From positions 1-51,500 of the forward strand of contig JAGHUH010000015.1 in assembly GCA_018064925.1 (NCBI GenBank): a stretch of DNA of 51,500 nt. Direction: 5' to 3'. The notes under the pieces are model-generated. The model was not told where the DNA came from. It worked only from the letters and a program-made list of their open reading frames with translations, and did not search any database. This stretch comes from Candidatus Cacconaster stercorequi (GTDB lineage: Bacteria; Bacillota; Clostridia; Oscillospirales; Oscillospiraceae). Each line of letters opens with the position of its first letter. Position 1 is the first letter of the stretch. A program made the position numbers and the translations under genes. Shown here piece after piece: positions 1 through 7,394 of this stretch.

Positions 1-102
1 CCTTTACCAGTATACCGCAATAGGAGGTTTTACTCATGCTAAAGCTGTTTTTCTTCCTCCGGTAGAACCGGAGGTTTATTTTCACGCCTTGAAGGCACCA
101 AG
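1..102 (-). mobile_element. IS200/IS605-type left end (partial, runs off window)
   Basis: These bases are the reverse complement of the left end of the complete element at the other edge of the window (50737-50838). The match is 101 of 102 positions, with one difference at 97. It includes the 8-bp-stem hairpin CCTCCGGT/ACCGGAGG and part of the leader before the transposase gene. The transposase itself would be encoded outside the window, reading leftwards. The end abuts the T-tract of the tatD terminator. Confidence 0.85.
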
Positions 103-103
103 C

Positions 104-141
104 AAAAAACGAGCACACCGCATACGGTGTGCTCGTTTTTT
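104..141 (-). terminator. tatD terminator
   Basis: A 12-bp perfect stem (109-120 with 125-136, loop CATA) is flanked by A and T runs, so it can terminate in either direction. It lies just after the tatD stop codon. The IS left end starts directly beyond the minus-strand T-tract. Confidence 0.9.
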
Positions 142-146
142 GTGGA

Positions 147-908
147 TCAGATGCCGAAGAAGCGGCAGGCGTTCTCCCAGGTGATGTGTTCCATGTCCTC
201 CCGGGTTACGCCGCGGAGCTCCGCCAGCTTGTCGCAGACAAAGGAAACCAGCGTGGAGTCGTTGCGCTCCCCCCGATGGGGCACCGGCGGCAGGTAAGGG
301 GAGTCCGTTTCGATGAGGATGCGCTCGGGCGGCACTTCTTTTGCCACGGCAATGGCCTTGCGGGCGTTTTTATAGGTCAGCGGGCCGTCAAAGCCCAGAT
401 ACCAACCCATGGCGATGATCTCCCGCGCCATCTCCGCACTGCCGGAGTAGCAATGGAACACGCCGCGCAGTCCCGGATACTCCTGCACGATGGCCAGCGT
501 ATCGGCGTGGGCGTCCCGGTCGTGGATGATGACCGGCAGAGCAAGCTCCTGCGCCAGACGCAATTGCGAGCGCAGCACCATCTGCTGAAATTCGTGGGAC
601 GGGTTTTCCGGCCAGTGGTAGTCCAGACCGATCTCACCGATGGCCACCACCTTTTCATGCTGCGCCAGAGTGCGCAGCTCGTCGATGTGCGCCGGCACAA
701 AGTCGCCGCACTCCTCCGGGTGGATGCCCACGGCGGCATACACATGGTCGTATCGCTCCGCCAGCTCCACGGCGGTCTTTGAACTCGCCACCGTGCAGCC
801 CGGATTGACGATGCGCCCCACGCCCCGCTGCGGCATGGCCGTCAGCAAAGCGTCACGGTCGGCATCAAACGCCTCGTCATCATAGTGAGCGTGGGTGTCA
901 AACAGCAT
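147..908 (-). CDS. tatD: TatD family metal-dependent DNase
   Basis: This encodes a 253-aa TIM-barrel hydrolase of the TatD/YabD family. Known members are metal-dependent DNases or phosphoesterases in the cytoplasm, with proposed roles in DNA repair and turnover. The visible metal ligands fit the family: the THAH motif (H6, H8), E92 in GEIGLDYH, H129 in IIHD, H152, and D202 in ETDSPYL. The length is typical. It follows the monooxygenase gene by 4 bp and shares its promoter at 1231-1259. In many Firmicutes tatD lies next to metG; here metG is 1.4 kb away, separated by a DUF2089 gene. The family is secure, the exact substrate is not. Confidence 0.93.
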   Translation of the reverse strand: MLFDTHAHYDDEAFDADRDALLTAMPQRGVGRIVNPGCTVASSKTAVELAERYDHVYAAVGIHPEECGDFVPAHIDELRTLAQHEKVVAIGEIGLDYHWPENPSHEFQQMVLRSQLRLAQELALPVIIHDRDAHADTLAIVQEYPGLRGVFHCYSGSAEMAREIIAMGWYLGFDGPLTYKNARKAIAVAKEVPPERILIETDSPYLPPVPHRGERNDSTLVSFVCDKLAELRGVTREDMEHITWENACRFFGI

Positions 909-912
909 GGCG

Positions 913-1206
913 TCACCTCAAGGCCGCGTCACCGAAGGCAGTGTCCGCCACGAACTGTTCCTTGACGGTTTTCACTTCCGCCATGTGGGGCTGGGTCATG
1001 TGGACACGCTGATGCTCGGCGCTCTCCCACTTTTCCACCAGCAGTACCACATTCTCGTCCTGGGCGGAGAAGTAGTAATCATAGCAGATACAGCCCGCCT
1101 CGTTGCGGATGGCGGTGACGATGCCCTTTTCCACCAGCGTGCGGACAAAGCGCTCCCGCATCCCGGGCTTGGCGGTATATTTCACAAATAAAGTCAGCTC
1201 GTTCAT
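913..1206 (-). CDS. Putative quinol monooxygenase (ABM domain)
   Basis: This encodes a 97-aa single-domain protein that resembles the antibiotic-biosynthesis monooxygenase (YgiN-like) fold. Supporting features are an N-terminal strand ELTLFVKYTAKPG, a central YDYYFS strand and the EKWES segment followed by a His-rich helix. Family members are small cytoplasmic dimers that oxidise quinols or act as heme or aromatic monooxygenases; the substrate here cannot be read from sequence. The start ATG has AAGGAG about 10 nt upstream. It is the first gene of a two-gene unit with tatD. Confidence 0.75.
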   Translation of the reverse strand: MNELTLFVKYTAKPGMRERFVRTLVEKGIVTAIRNEAGCICYDYYFSAQDENVVLLVEKWESAEHQRVHMTQPHMAEVKTVKEQFVADTAFGDAALR

Positions 1207-1230
1207 AAAAAATCACGCTCCTTTGCGGCT

Positions 1231-1259
1231 ATTGTAACATACATATCATATCGTTGCAA
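1231..1259 (-). promoter_or_regulatory. Promoter for monooxygenase-tatD
   Basis: On the minus strand, TTGCAA (1254-1259) is 17 bp from TACAAT (1231-1236). It sits about 25 bp before the start codon, which suits a sigma-A promoter. Confidence 0.7.
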
Positions 1260-1316
1260 GATTCTTACTTGTCACTCTAATTCCAAATTAGACTTTAATA
1301 TTTTTAATGTCTATTC

Positions 1317-1345
1317 TTGACATATATAAATTTTTATGCTATCTT
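1317..1345 (+). promoter_or_regulatory. Probable promoter for DUF2089 gene
   Basis: TTGACA (1317-1322) is 17 bp from TATCTT (1340-1345) in an AT-rich stretch. Initiation here would leave a leader of only about 14 nt, enough for the Shine-Dalgarno AAGGGGTG before the ATG at 1366. Confidence 0.5.
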
Positions 1346-1365
1346 ATTTGCAAGGGGTGATAAAT

Positions 1366-2127
1366 ATGTCAAATTTGATTATCGGGCGTTGTCCGGTTTG
1401 CAGTGGAAAATTAAAACTAAGTCGCCTGGTTTGTCCCGATTGTAGCGCCGAATTTCCCGCAGATCGTTTTCTTTCGCCGTACGATGAACTCTCCAGCGAA
1501 GATACCGCATTTTTGAAAACCTTTCTTATTTGTCGCGGCAATCTGAAAGAGGTACAGGCAAGCTGCGGTATTTCTTACCCCACGGCCAAAAAGCGGCTGG
1601 ATTCTTTACTTTCGGCATTGGGTTTTATAGATGTTATAGAGGATAATAAGGAGGATATGATTGATATGCGTATGTTTACAAGGGTCGAAAAAGACAGCAC
1701 ACAGGCCTCGGATATTGTGAGGAATAAGCTGTATGAGAGCGGTGGTCAGGCAACGGTAAAACTATTCAACGGCGATTATTGCACAATTAGAGCCAATACA
1801 GATGGTCAGACCTTTGCCTGCGACAAAATTCCGCAATATCAATATCAGTACCGTGTTTTTGATACTGTTGTAGACGATCTTCTTTTACATCAACCGGGCT
1901 ATTCTGCGCGGAAAGGGAACGGGCGCTATAAAATTGGCGAGAAAAACTGCACCAAAGATACCGTAGTGGGTGCTATTGGAACACACTATTTCATGAAATC
2001 CATCGGTGAATCGACCTATGATCCTGTATTTGCCATAGCTGCTATTTTAGAATGGGCGGGCATTGCCCATAATGGCCGCGGTTATGTGACGCTGACCGCC
2101 GAATATTGTGCTAAGCGTTTGGGATAA
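1366..2127 (+). CDS. DUF2089-like zinc-ribbon/HTH protein
   Basis: This encodes a 253-aa protein of unknown function. The N-terminus has a zinc ribbon of two CxxC pairs (CPVC and CPDC, about residues 9-12 and 24-27). A helix-turn-helix-like stretch follows (about residues 50-80; CGISYPTAKKRLDSLL), as in DUF2089 proteins, which suggests DNA binding. The C-terminal 150 residues match nothing I recognise. I chose the ATG at 1366 because AAGGGGTG lies just upstream; an in-frame ATG at 1336 lacks a good site. The gene is more AT-rich and uses different codons from its neighbours, so it may have been acquired. A tiny hydrophobic ORF follows at once. Confidence 0.7.
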   Translation: MSNLIIGRCPVCSGKLKLSRLVCPDCSAEFPADRFLSPYDELSSEDTAFLKTFLICRGNLKEVQASCGISYPTAKKRLDSLLSALGFIDVIEDNKEDMIDMRMFTRVEKDSTQASDIVRNKLYESGGQATVKLFNGDYCTIRANTDGQTFACDKIPQYQYQYRVFDTVVDDLLLHQPGYSARKGNGRYKIGEKNCTKDTVVGAIGTHYFMKSIGESTYDPVFAIAAILEWAGIAHNGRGYVTLTAEYCAKRLG

Positions 2128-2139
2128 CGGAGGTTTATG

Positions 2140-2211
2140 ATGCTTCGTTTTTTATTTGCTCTGTTTTTTGAGTTTTTCCACAGCTTGTTCTTTAAGCATA
2201 ACGATTTTTAA
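2140..2211 (+). CDS. Small Phe-rich hydrophobic ORF (23 aa)
   Basis: A 23-codon ORF, MLRFLFALFFEFFHSLFFKHN and so on, starts 12 nt after the DUF2089 stop. GGAGG (2129-2133) stands 6 nt before its ATG. Eleven residues are Phe or Leu in the first 18, so it would be a membrane-seeking peptide with a polar tail. It ends before the terminator at 2223. I recognise no family. The strong ribosome binding site and tight spacing suggest it is translated with the upstream gene, but so short an ORF could be chance. Confidence 0.4.
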   Translation: MLRFLFALFFEFFHSLFFKHNDF

Positions 2212-2222
2212 GAGACAAACTG

Positions 2223-2261
2223 ATACCCGCCGTCTGCATAAGTAGACGGCGGGTATTTTTA
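2223..2261 (+). terminator. Terminator after the DUF2089 unit
   Basis: A 13-bp stem (2223-2235 with 2244-2256) is followed by a T-run. It points with the plus-strand genes and faces the convergent metG end. Confidence 0.85.
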
Positions 2262-2271
2262 TAAAGTTTCC

Positions 2272-4239
2272 TCAGCACAGCTTGGCGCCGGCGGGGATGG
2301 CATCATCCACCAGCAGCAGGTTCAGCTTTTCCTCGCCCTTTTCCGTGTGGACGGCGGAGATCAGCATACCGTTGGACATGATACCCATCATCTTGCGGGG
2401 GGGCAGATTGATGATGGCCACGGCGGTCTTGCCGATGAGCGTTTCCGGCTCATACCACTTGTGGATGCCGGAGAGAATGATGCGGTCGGTGCCGGAGCCG
2501 TCATCCAGCGTGAACTTCAGCAGCTTGTCGCTCTTCTTCACGGCCTCGCAGTTCTTGATCTTCACGGCGCGGAAATCGGACTTGCAGAAGGTATCGAAGT
2601 CCACATTTTCCTCGGCGTAGGGCTCCAGCTCGATGGCGGGCAGCGCGGCCTTCTTCTGCGCCTCCTGCATGGCGTTCAGCTCGGCAAGTGCCTTTTCAAA
2701 GTCCACGCGGGGGAACAGATTTTCACCCTTCTGCACGGTGACATCTGCGCACAGAGTACCCCAGACATTGGCCTTGTCCCAGCTGCGGCAGCTTTCGCAA
2801 TTGGCACCGATCTTGTCAAAGATCTTGGCGCAGGTCTCCGGCATCATGGGCTGCATCAAAGTGGTGCAGATGCGGACGGTCTCCAGCAGGTTATACAGCA
2901 CGGCGGCCAGACGATCACGGCGGCTCTCATCCTTGCCCAGTGTCCAGGGGGTGGTCTCGTCAATATACTTGTTGGCGCGGTCGATGACCTTGAAAATTTC
3001 CTCCAGTGCATTCTGGAACTGGAACTTCTCCATCTCCGCCTCATAGCGCTCACGCAGAGTGGAGGCCATCTTCTTCAGCTCGCAGTCCATGGGATCGTCC
3101 TCGTGGGTGGCAGGCAGGGTGCCGCCGAAGTACTTCTCCACCATGCCGGTGGTGCGGGAAACCAGATTGCCCAGCTTGTTGGCAAGGTCGGTGTTGATGG
3201 TGCCGATGAGCAGCTCATTGGAGAAGTTGCCGTCGGTGCCGAAGGGGAAGGTGCGCAGCAGGAAGAAGCGCAGGGCGTCCACGCCGAACATTTCCGCCAG
3301 CACATAGGGATCCACCACATTGCCCTTGGACTTACTCATCTTGCCGCCGTCAATCACCAGCCAGCCGTGGCCGTAAACATGCTTGGGCAGGGGCATCTCC
3401 ATGCTCATCAGCATGGCGGGCCAGATGATGGAGTGGAAACGGACGATCTCCTTGCCCACGAAATGGACATCGGCGGGCCAGTAATGCTCGTAATCGTGAT
3501 ACTTATCATTCAGGAAGCCCAGCGCGGTGGGATAGTTGAACAGGGCGTCCACCCACACATACACCACATGACCCGGATCAAAGTCCACGGGGATGCCCCA
3601 GGAGAAGCTGGTACGGGAAACGCACAGATCCTCCAGACCCGGCTTGATGAAGTTGTTCACCATCTCGTTGACGCGGGTGCGGGGCTGCAGGAAATCGGTG
3701 TCCTCCAGCAGGTGCTGCACGCGGTCAGCGTACTTGGACAGCTTGAAGAAGTAGGCCTCCTCCTCGGCATCGTGAACATCACGGCCGCAGTCGGGGCACT
3801 TGCCGTCCACCAGCTGACTCTCGGTCCAGAAGGACTCGCAGGGGGTGCAGTACTTGCCCTTGTAGGCGCCCTTATAGATATCGCCCTTTTCGTACATCTT
3901 CTTGAAAATCTTCTGCACGGACTCGCAGTGATAATCGTCGGTGGTGCGGATGAAGCGGTCATTGGAAATGTTCATCAGCTTCCACAGATCCAGCACGCCG
4001 CGCTCGCCCTCGACAATTCTGTCTACGAACTCCTTGGGGGTCACACCGGCCTCGTTGGCCTTGGTCTCGATCTTCTGGCCGTGCTCGTCGGTGCCGGTGA
4101 GGAACATGACATCGTAGCCGGTCATGCGCTTATAGCGCGCCATGGTGTCGGCTGCCACGGTGCAGTAGGTGTGGCCGATGTGCAGCTTGTCGCTGGGATA
4201 GTAGATGGGTGTGGTAATGTAGAACTTTTTCTGATCCAT
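2272..4239 (-). CDS. metG: Methionyl-tRNA synthetase
   Basis: This encodes a 655-aa class I synthetase that charges tRNA-Met in the cytoplasm. The HIGH motif (residues 20-23), a CxxC...CxxC zinc knuckle (about 129-150) and KMSKS (about 298-302) are all present. The C-terminus carries the EMAP/OB-fold tRNA-binding domain (FCKSDFRAVKIKNCEAV). The start at MDQKKF follows GGAGAAAT. An upstream in-frame extension to 4368 runs through RNA hairpins and is not credible. The gene is preceded by a T-box leader, so expression should rise when uncharged tRNA-Met accumulates. Confidence 0.97.
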   Translation of the reverse strand: MDQKKFYITTPIYYPSDKLHIGHTYCTVAADTMARYKRMTGYDVMFLTGTDEHGQKIETKANEAGVTPKEFVDRIVEGERGVLDLWKLMNISNDRFIRTTDDYHCESVQKIFKKMYEKGDIYKGAYKGKYCTPCESFWTESQLVDGKCPDCGRDVHDAEEEAYFFKLSKYADRVQHLLEDTDFLQPRTRVNEMVNNFIKPGLEDLCVSRTSFSWGIPVDFDPGHVVYVWVDALFNYPTALGFLNDKYHDYEHYWPADVHFVGKEIVRFHSIIWPAMLMSMEMPLPKHVYGHGWLVIDGGKMSKSKGNVVDPYVLAEMFGVDALRFFLLRTFPFGTDGNFSNELLIGTINTDLANKLGNLVSRTTGMVEKYFGGTLPATHEDDPMDCELKKMASTLRERYEAEMEKFQFQNALEEIFKVIDRANKYIDETTPWTLGKDESRRDRLAAVLYNLLETVRICTTLMQPMMPETCAKIFDKIGANCESCRSWDKANVWGTLCADVTVQKGENLFPRVDFEKALAELNAMQEAQKKAALPAIELEPYAEENVDFDTFCKSDFRAVKIKNCEAVKKSDKLLKFTLDDGSGTDRIILSGIHKWYEPETLIGKTAVAIINLPPRKMMGIMSNGMLISAVHTEKGEEKLNLLLVDDAIPAGAKLC

Positions 4240-4331
4240 GAATATTTCTCCTTTTCCGCCATCCCGGATGGAAGGATGGCTTAAAAATTTATTGTATACC
4301 GTTTTTCCCGGTGCTATGCAGCGCAAGGAGA

Positions 4332-4373
4332 CTCTGATGAAATTGGCAAGAGCAGCAGACGATTTCATCAGAG
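4332..4373 (-). repeat. Perfect hairpin between T-box and metG
   Basis: 12-bp perfect arms (4332-4343 and 4362-4373) enclose an 18-nt loop. It lies downstream of the T-box terminator and about 90 nt before metG. It has no T-run, so it is not an obvious terminator. It might shield the mRNA 5' end or be a processing site. Confidence 0.5.
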
Positions 4374-4386
4374 GTTCCCTAAAATA

Positions 4387-4659
4387 AAAAACGCCCCTGA
4401 CAGACTGTCAAGGGCGACAAAATGCCGCGGTACCACCTTGGTTCGCCGCTTCCTCACGGATAAGCGGCCTTATGAAGTGCCATCACACTTTTGCGCTGTG
4501 ACGGGCGCTCCCGTTCCGGTCTAAGGCCATGCGTTCGACCGGACAGCTCCGGGGCCATGTTCGCCGATGATTGCCGCGTCCGCTTTCACCTGACCGGACT
4601 CTCTTGTGGCGGTTTTCGCCGGGTACTCTCCCCTTCATTGCCTTTTCTATTCACTTGTG
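4387..4659 (-). promoter_or_regulatory. T-box riboswitch of metG
   Basis: On the minus strand the leader carries the T-box core AAGGTGGTACCGCG near 4427-4440. A terminator hairpin (4392-4416) followed by a T-run comes after it. Stem I features are visible in order: the GAGAGTA segment, AGAGAG bulge, GGTCAGGTGAAAG distal segment and a specifier region. The best specifier is ATG in GAACATGGCCCC (complement of 4556-4558), as expected for Met. Uncharged tRNA-Met would pair with it and stabilise the antiterminator, turning on metG. Confidence 0.92.
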
Positions 4660-4665
4660 CCCCTA

Positions 4666-4694
4666 ATCCTAACCCAAAAAACAGTTTTTGTCAA
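4666..4694 (-). promoter_or_regulatory. Promoter of metG T-box leader
   Basis: TTGACA (4689-4694) is 17 bp from TAGGAT (4666-4671) on the minus strand. The predicted start is near 4659. It is divergent from, and close to, the exoA promoter. Confidence 0.75.
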
Positions 4695-4702
4695 CAAAAG
4701 AG

Positions 4703-4731
4703 TTGGAAATTCAGTGCAGAAATGATAAAAT
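4703..4731 (+). promoter_or_regulatory. Promoter of exoA
   Basis: TTGGAA (4703-4708) is 17 bp from TAAAAT (4726-4731) and 44 bp before the exoA ATG. Confidence 0.6.
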
Positions 4732-4774
4732 ATCCCCCGTACGGTATTCCCATCGGGAAAAAGGAGAATTTGCA

Positions 4775-5521
4775 ATGAAACTGGTATCGTGGAATGTAAA
4801 CGGCCTGCGTGCCTGTCTGGGCAAGGGCTTTCTGGATTATATCGCGGCGGAGGCGCCGGACATTGTGTGCCTGCAGGAAACAAAGCTGCAGCCGGAGCAG
4901 GCGGTATTCGAGCTGGAGGGCTATCACCGCTACTTCAACTCCGCCGACAAAAAGGGCTATTCCGGCACCGCCATCCTGACGAGGGAGGAGCCGCTTGCCG
5001 TGACTTATGATTTCGGCGATGATGTACACCGCCATGAGGGGCGCATCATCACCGCCGAGTATCCCGATTTCTATCTGGTCTGCTGCTACACGCCCAACAG
5101 CCAGAACGAGCTGAAGCGCCTTGATTATCGGATGCAGTGGGAGGACGATCTGCGCGGCTATCTGTGCCAGCTGGACGCCGTCAAGCCGGTGATCTACTGC
5201 GGCGATCTGAATGTGGCGCACCAGGAGATCGACCTGAAAAATCCCAAGACCAACCGCATGAACCCCGGCTTCTCCGATCAGGAGCGGGAGAAGATGACAG
5301 AGCTGCTCCAAAGCGGCTTTGCCGATACCTTCCGCCGCCTGCACCCGGAGGAGGTGTGCTACTCGTGGTGGAGCTACCGCTTCCGGGCACGGGAGAAAAA
5401 CGCCGGATGGCGCATCGACTATTTCATCGTGTCGGAGCGGCTGCTGCCGCAGATCAAGACTGCCGAAATCCGCACGGAAGTCATGGGCAGCGACCATTGC
5501 CCCGTTATTTTGACACTTTGA
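4775..5521 (+). CDS. exoA: Exodeoxyribonuclease III / AP endonuclease
   Basis: This encodes a 248-aa Mg-dependent AP endonuclease of the ExoIII (Xth/ExoA) family, which acts in base excision repair. The start MKLVSWNVNGLRA, the catalytic Glu in CLQETK, GDLNVAHQEIDLKNP, the RIDYF segment and the terminal GSDHCPVIL (catalytic Asp-His) are all in the right order. The length is typical. The ATG at 4775 follows AAGGAG; an in-frame ATG at 4688 lies in the promoter and is rejected. It stands alone, divergent from metG. Confidence 0.95.
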   Translation: MKLVSWNVNGLRACLGKGFLDYIAAEAPDIVCLQETKLQPEQAVFELEGYHRYFNSADKKGYSGTAILTREEPLAVTYDFGDDVHRHEGRIITAEYPDFYLVCCYTPNSQNELKRLDYRMQWEDDLRGYLCQLDAVKPVIYCGDLNVAHQEIDLKNPKTNRMNPGFSDQEREKMTELLQSGFADTFRRLHPEEVCYSWWSYRFRAREKNAGWRIDYFIVSERLLPQIKTAEIRTEVMGSDHCPVILTL

Positions 5522-5568
5522 TGCCCGAACAAGTGTGCAAAAAACTTATTTTTATGAAAAAAATAGCA

Positions 5569-5597
5569 TTTACAGACACTCTCATGTATTGTATAAT
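5569..5597 (+). promoter_or_regulatory. Promoter of buk
   Basis: TTTACA (5569-5574) is exactly 17 bp from TATAAT (5592-5597). An untranslated leader of about 60 nt with AGGAGG follows. Confidence 0.8.
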
Positions 5598-5664
5598 GTA
5601 GAATGTTGGAAAGCATAACAAATATATCTTGTATCACAAGAATAATTTTTAGGAGGAGATTCCC

Positions 5665-6732
5665 ATGTCTTACAAAATCCTTGTTATCAATCCCGGTTCC
5701 ACTTCCACCAAGATCGGTGTCTTCGAAGACGAGAAGATGCTGTTTGACAAGACCCTGCGTCATCCCGCAGAGGAAATTGCCAAGTATGCTACCATCGCCG
5801 ATCAGAAGGACTTCCGTAAGAATCTGGTGATCGAAGCTCTGGCAGAGAACAACTTTGACATCAACACGCTGGATGCCGTTTCCGCACGCGGTGGCCTGAT
5901 CAAGCCCATCTGCGGCGGTACCTATTCCGTCAACACCGCTATGATCATTGACTGCATCAAGGGTGTTCAGGGTCAGCACGCCTGCAATCTGGGCGGTCTG
6001 ATTGCCCGCGAAATGGGCGAGGAGCTGGATATCCCCTCCTTCGTGGTGGATCCTCCCGTTGTTGACGAGATGGCTCCCGTTGCCAGATACACCGGCCACC
6101 CCGTTCTGGAGCGCAAGAGCAAGTTCCACGCTCTGAACCAGAAGGCCGTTGCCAAGCGCTTTGCCAAGGAGAGCGGCAAGAAGTATGAGGACATCAACCT
6201 GATCGTCTGCCACATGGGCGGCGGCGTGTCCGTTGGTGCTCATGTCAAGGGTCAGATCATTGATACCGAGAACGCTCTGGACGGTGAAGGTCCCTTCTCC
6301 CCCGAGCGCGCCGGCTCCATGCCCACCGGCGGCATCATCGACCTGTGCTTCTCCGGTGAGTACACCGAGGCTCAGATCCGCAAGATGATGGTCGGCCGCG
6401 GCGGTCTGGTTTCCTACACCGGTTCCACCGATATGCGCGACCTGCTGAAGATGGCCGCTGACGGCGACGAGAAGGTTCAGGAAGTCATCGATGCTTTCCA
6501 CTATCAGATCGCTAAGGAGATTGGCTCCATGGCCGCTGCCATGAAGGGCAAGGTCGATCAGATCATCCTGACCGGCGGTATCGCTTACGGCAAGGAGACC
6601 GTTGATGCCATCTCCGAGATGGTCAGCTGGATCGCTCCCATTACCGTGTATCCCGGCGAGGACGAGCTGCTGGCTCTGGCTCAGGGCGCTCTGCGTGCTC
6701 TGACCGGCGAAGAGAAGATCCTGAAGTACTAA
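5665..6732 (+). CDS. buk: Butyrate kinase
   Basis: This encodes a 355-aa ASKHA-fold kinase that converts butyryl phosphate and ADP to butyrate and ATP, the last step of one butyrate fermentation route. The N-terminal phosphate loop INPGSTSTKI, the central CHMGGGVSVGAH, and GRGGLVSYTGSTD and ILTGGIAYGKE near the C-terminus match acetate/butyrate kinases, and the length favours Buk over AckA. Codon use is strongly biased to a few codons, as in highly expressed genes. It has its own promoter and terminator. The usual partner ptb (phosphotransbutyrylase) is not next to it. Confidence 0.93.
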   Translation: MSYKILVINPGSTSTKIGVFEDEKMLFDKTLRHPAEEIAKYATIADQKDFRKNLVIEALAENNFDINTLDAVSARGGLIKPICGGTYSVNTAMIIDCIKGVQGQHACNLGGLIAREMGEELDIPSFVVDPPVVDEMAPVARYTGHPVLERKSKFHALNQKAVAKRFAKESGKKYEDINLIVCHMGGGVSVGAHVKGQIIDTENALDGEGPFSPERAGSMPTGGIIDLCFSGEYTEAQIRKMMVGRGGLVSYTGSTDMRDLLKMAADGDEKVQEVIDAFHYQIAKEIGSMAAAMKGKVDQIILTGGIAYGKETVDAISEMVSWIAPITVYPGEDELLALAQGALRALTGEEKILKY

Positions 6733-6750
6733 TCCGCGTACATCGTTATA

Positions 6751-6791
6751 AAAAAGCTGTCGGCTGCTGTTGTGGCCGACAGCTTTTTTCT
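6751..6791 (+). terminator. buk terminator
   Basis: A 9-bp GC-rich stem (6756-6764 with 6775-6783) is flanked by A and T runs. It begins 18 nt after the buk stop codon. Confidence 0.92.
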
Positions 6792-6830
6792 TTTTTTGTA
6801 AAGGATGTACTGTTCCTCCTGTACACAAGA

Positions 6831-6864
6831 AAAAAGACTGAAGCGAAATGCTTCAGCTTTTTTT
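6831..6864 (-). terminator. Terminator, left copy flanking the XRE cassette
   Basis: The stem CTGAAGC/GCTTCAG (838-844 with 850-856 of the 6 kb range) has A and T runs on both sides. It closes the minus-strand 78-aa gene. Bases 6831-6856 are identical to the terminator at 7384-7409 beyond the XRE gene, including the AAAAAAGACTGA that there encodes the last codons of the XRE protein. Confidence 0.8.
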
Positions 6865-6865
6865 A

Positions 6866-7102
6866 TCAGCCAAAATCATGTCTGCTGCCGCCATGCAATC
6901 CAATTTCTTCCAAAACGCAGATAATTTCTTCCACCTTCATAAAGCACTCTTCATCAGGCAGACTATCGTCATGCACGATGGTCTGTATTTTTTTTATTGC
7001 TTCGTAGCATACCATTTCCACAGCATACTCTCTACGAAATTTTATTTCCGGAATGATTACCTCATTTTTTATTTTTTCAAATATTGCCTCGTAAGGTTCC
7101 AT
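6866..7102 (-). CDS. Hypothetical protein, divergent partner of XRE gene
   Basis: This encodes a 78-aa acidic, mostly helical protein with no motif I recognise, no signal peptide and no membrane span. GGAG lies about 8 nt before the ATG. Its promoter (7146-7174) overlaps one arm of a perfect palindrome that is probably bound by the XRE protein encoded on the other strand. The divergent small-protein plus regulator layout resembles some toxin-antitoxin or phage-derived modules, but nothing in the sequence proves this. The region is AT-richer than the neighbouring core genes. Confidence 0.6.
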   Translation of the reverse strand: MEPYEAIFEKIKNEVIIPEIKFRREYAVEMVCYEAIKKIQTIVHDDSLPDEECFMKVEEIICVLEEIGLHGGSRHDFG

Positions 7103-7112
7103 GTTTTATCTC

Positions 7113-7163
7113 CATTATGGGGGTTATATCCCCTTATTTACAGAGATTATAACCCCCATAATG
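7113..7163. promoter_or_regulatory. Palindromic operator candidate
   Basis: Perfect 16-bp inverted arms (7113-7128, CATTATGGGGGTTATA; 7148-7163 its reverse complement) are separated by 19 bp between the divergent genes. A degenerate third site, ATGGGGGGTAT, lies at 7176-7186. The right arm covers the spacer and -10 of the minus-strand promoter, an ideal place for a repressor. Confidence 0.65.
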
Positions 7164-7174
7164 AAAAAAGTCAA
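7146..7174 (-). promoter_or_regulatory. Promoter of the 78-aa gene
   Basis: On the minus strand, TTGACT (7169-7174) is 17 bp from TATAAT (7146-7151). The palindrome arm at 7148-7163 lies inside it. Confidence 0.75.
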
Positions 7175-7190
7175 GATGGGGGGTATTGTC

Positions 7191-7394
7191 GTGATTTCTT
7201 TTGATAAACTGTGGAAAACGATGGAACAGCGAAACATTTCCACCTACCAGCTTCGGGAAAAATGCGGTATTGACAGCAAAACAATTCGTCGTCTGCGTGC
7301 CAATGAAAATATGGAAACCAAAACGCTGGATAAACTTTGTACGGCATTGGATTGCCGTCTGGAGGATATTGCGGAATTTATAAAAAAAGACTGA
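7191..7394 (+). CDS. XRE-family helix-turn-helix regulator
   Basis: This encodes a 67-aa protein (from GTG) that is essentially one Cro/CI-type HTH domain. The ISTYQLREKCGIDSKTIRRL segment is the HTH, followed by TLDKLCTALDCRLEDIAEFI, typical of small XRE proteins related to YozG. I prefer the GTG at 7191, giving MISFDKLW, since this is where the family begins; ATGs at 7161 and 7176 would add residues unlike the family. It probably binds the palindrome just upstream and represses itself and the divergent gene. The gene ends inside its own terminator hairpin. Confidence 0.8.
   Translation: MISFDKLWKTMEQRNISTYQLREKCGIDSKTIRRLRANENMETKTLDKLCTALDCRLEDIAEFIKKD

Noticed and set aside
2347-4284. 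Long plus-strand frame opposite metG
   Set aside because: Shadow of metG; no recognisable domain and composition typical of antisense frames.
4240-4368. 43-residue extension of MetG
   Set aside because: It covers an RNA hairpin, and the ribosome site fits ATG 4239.
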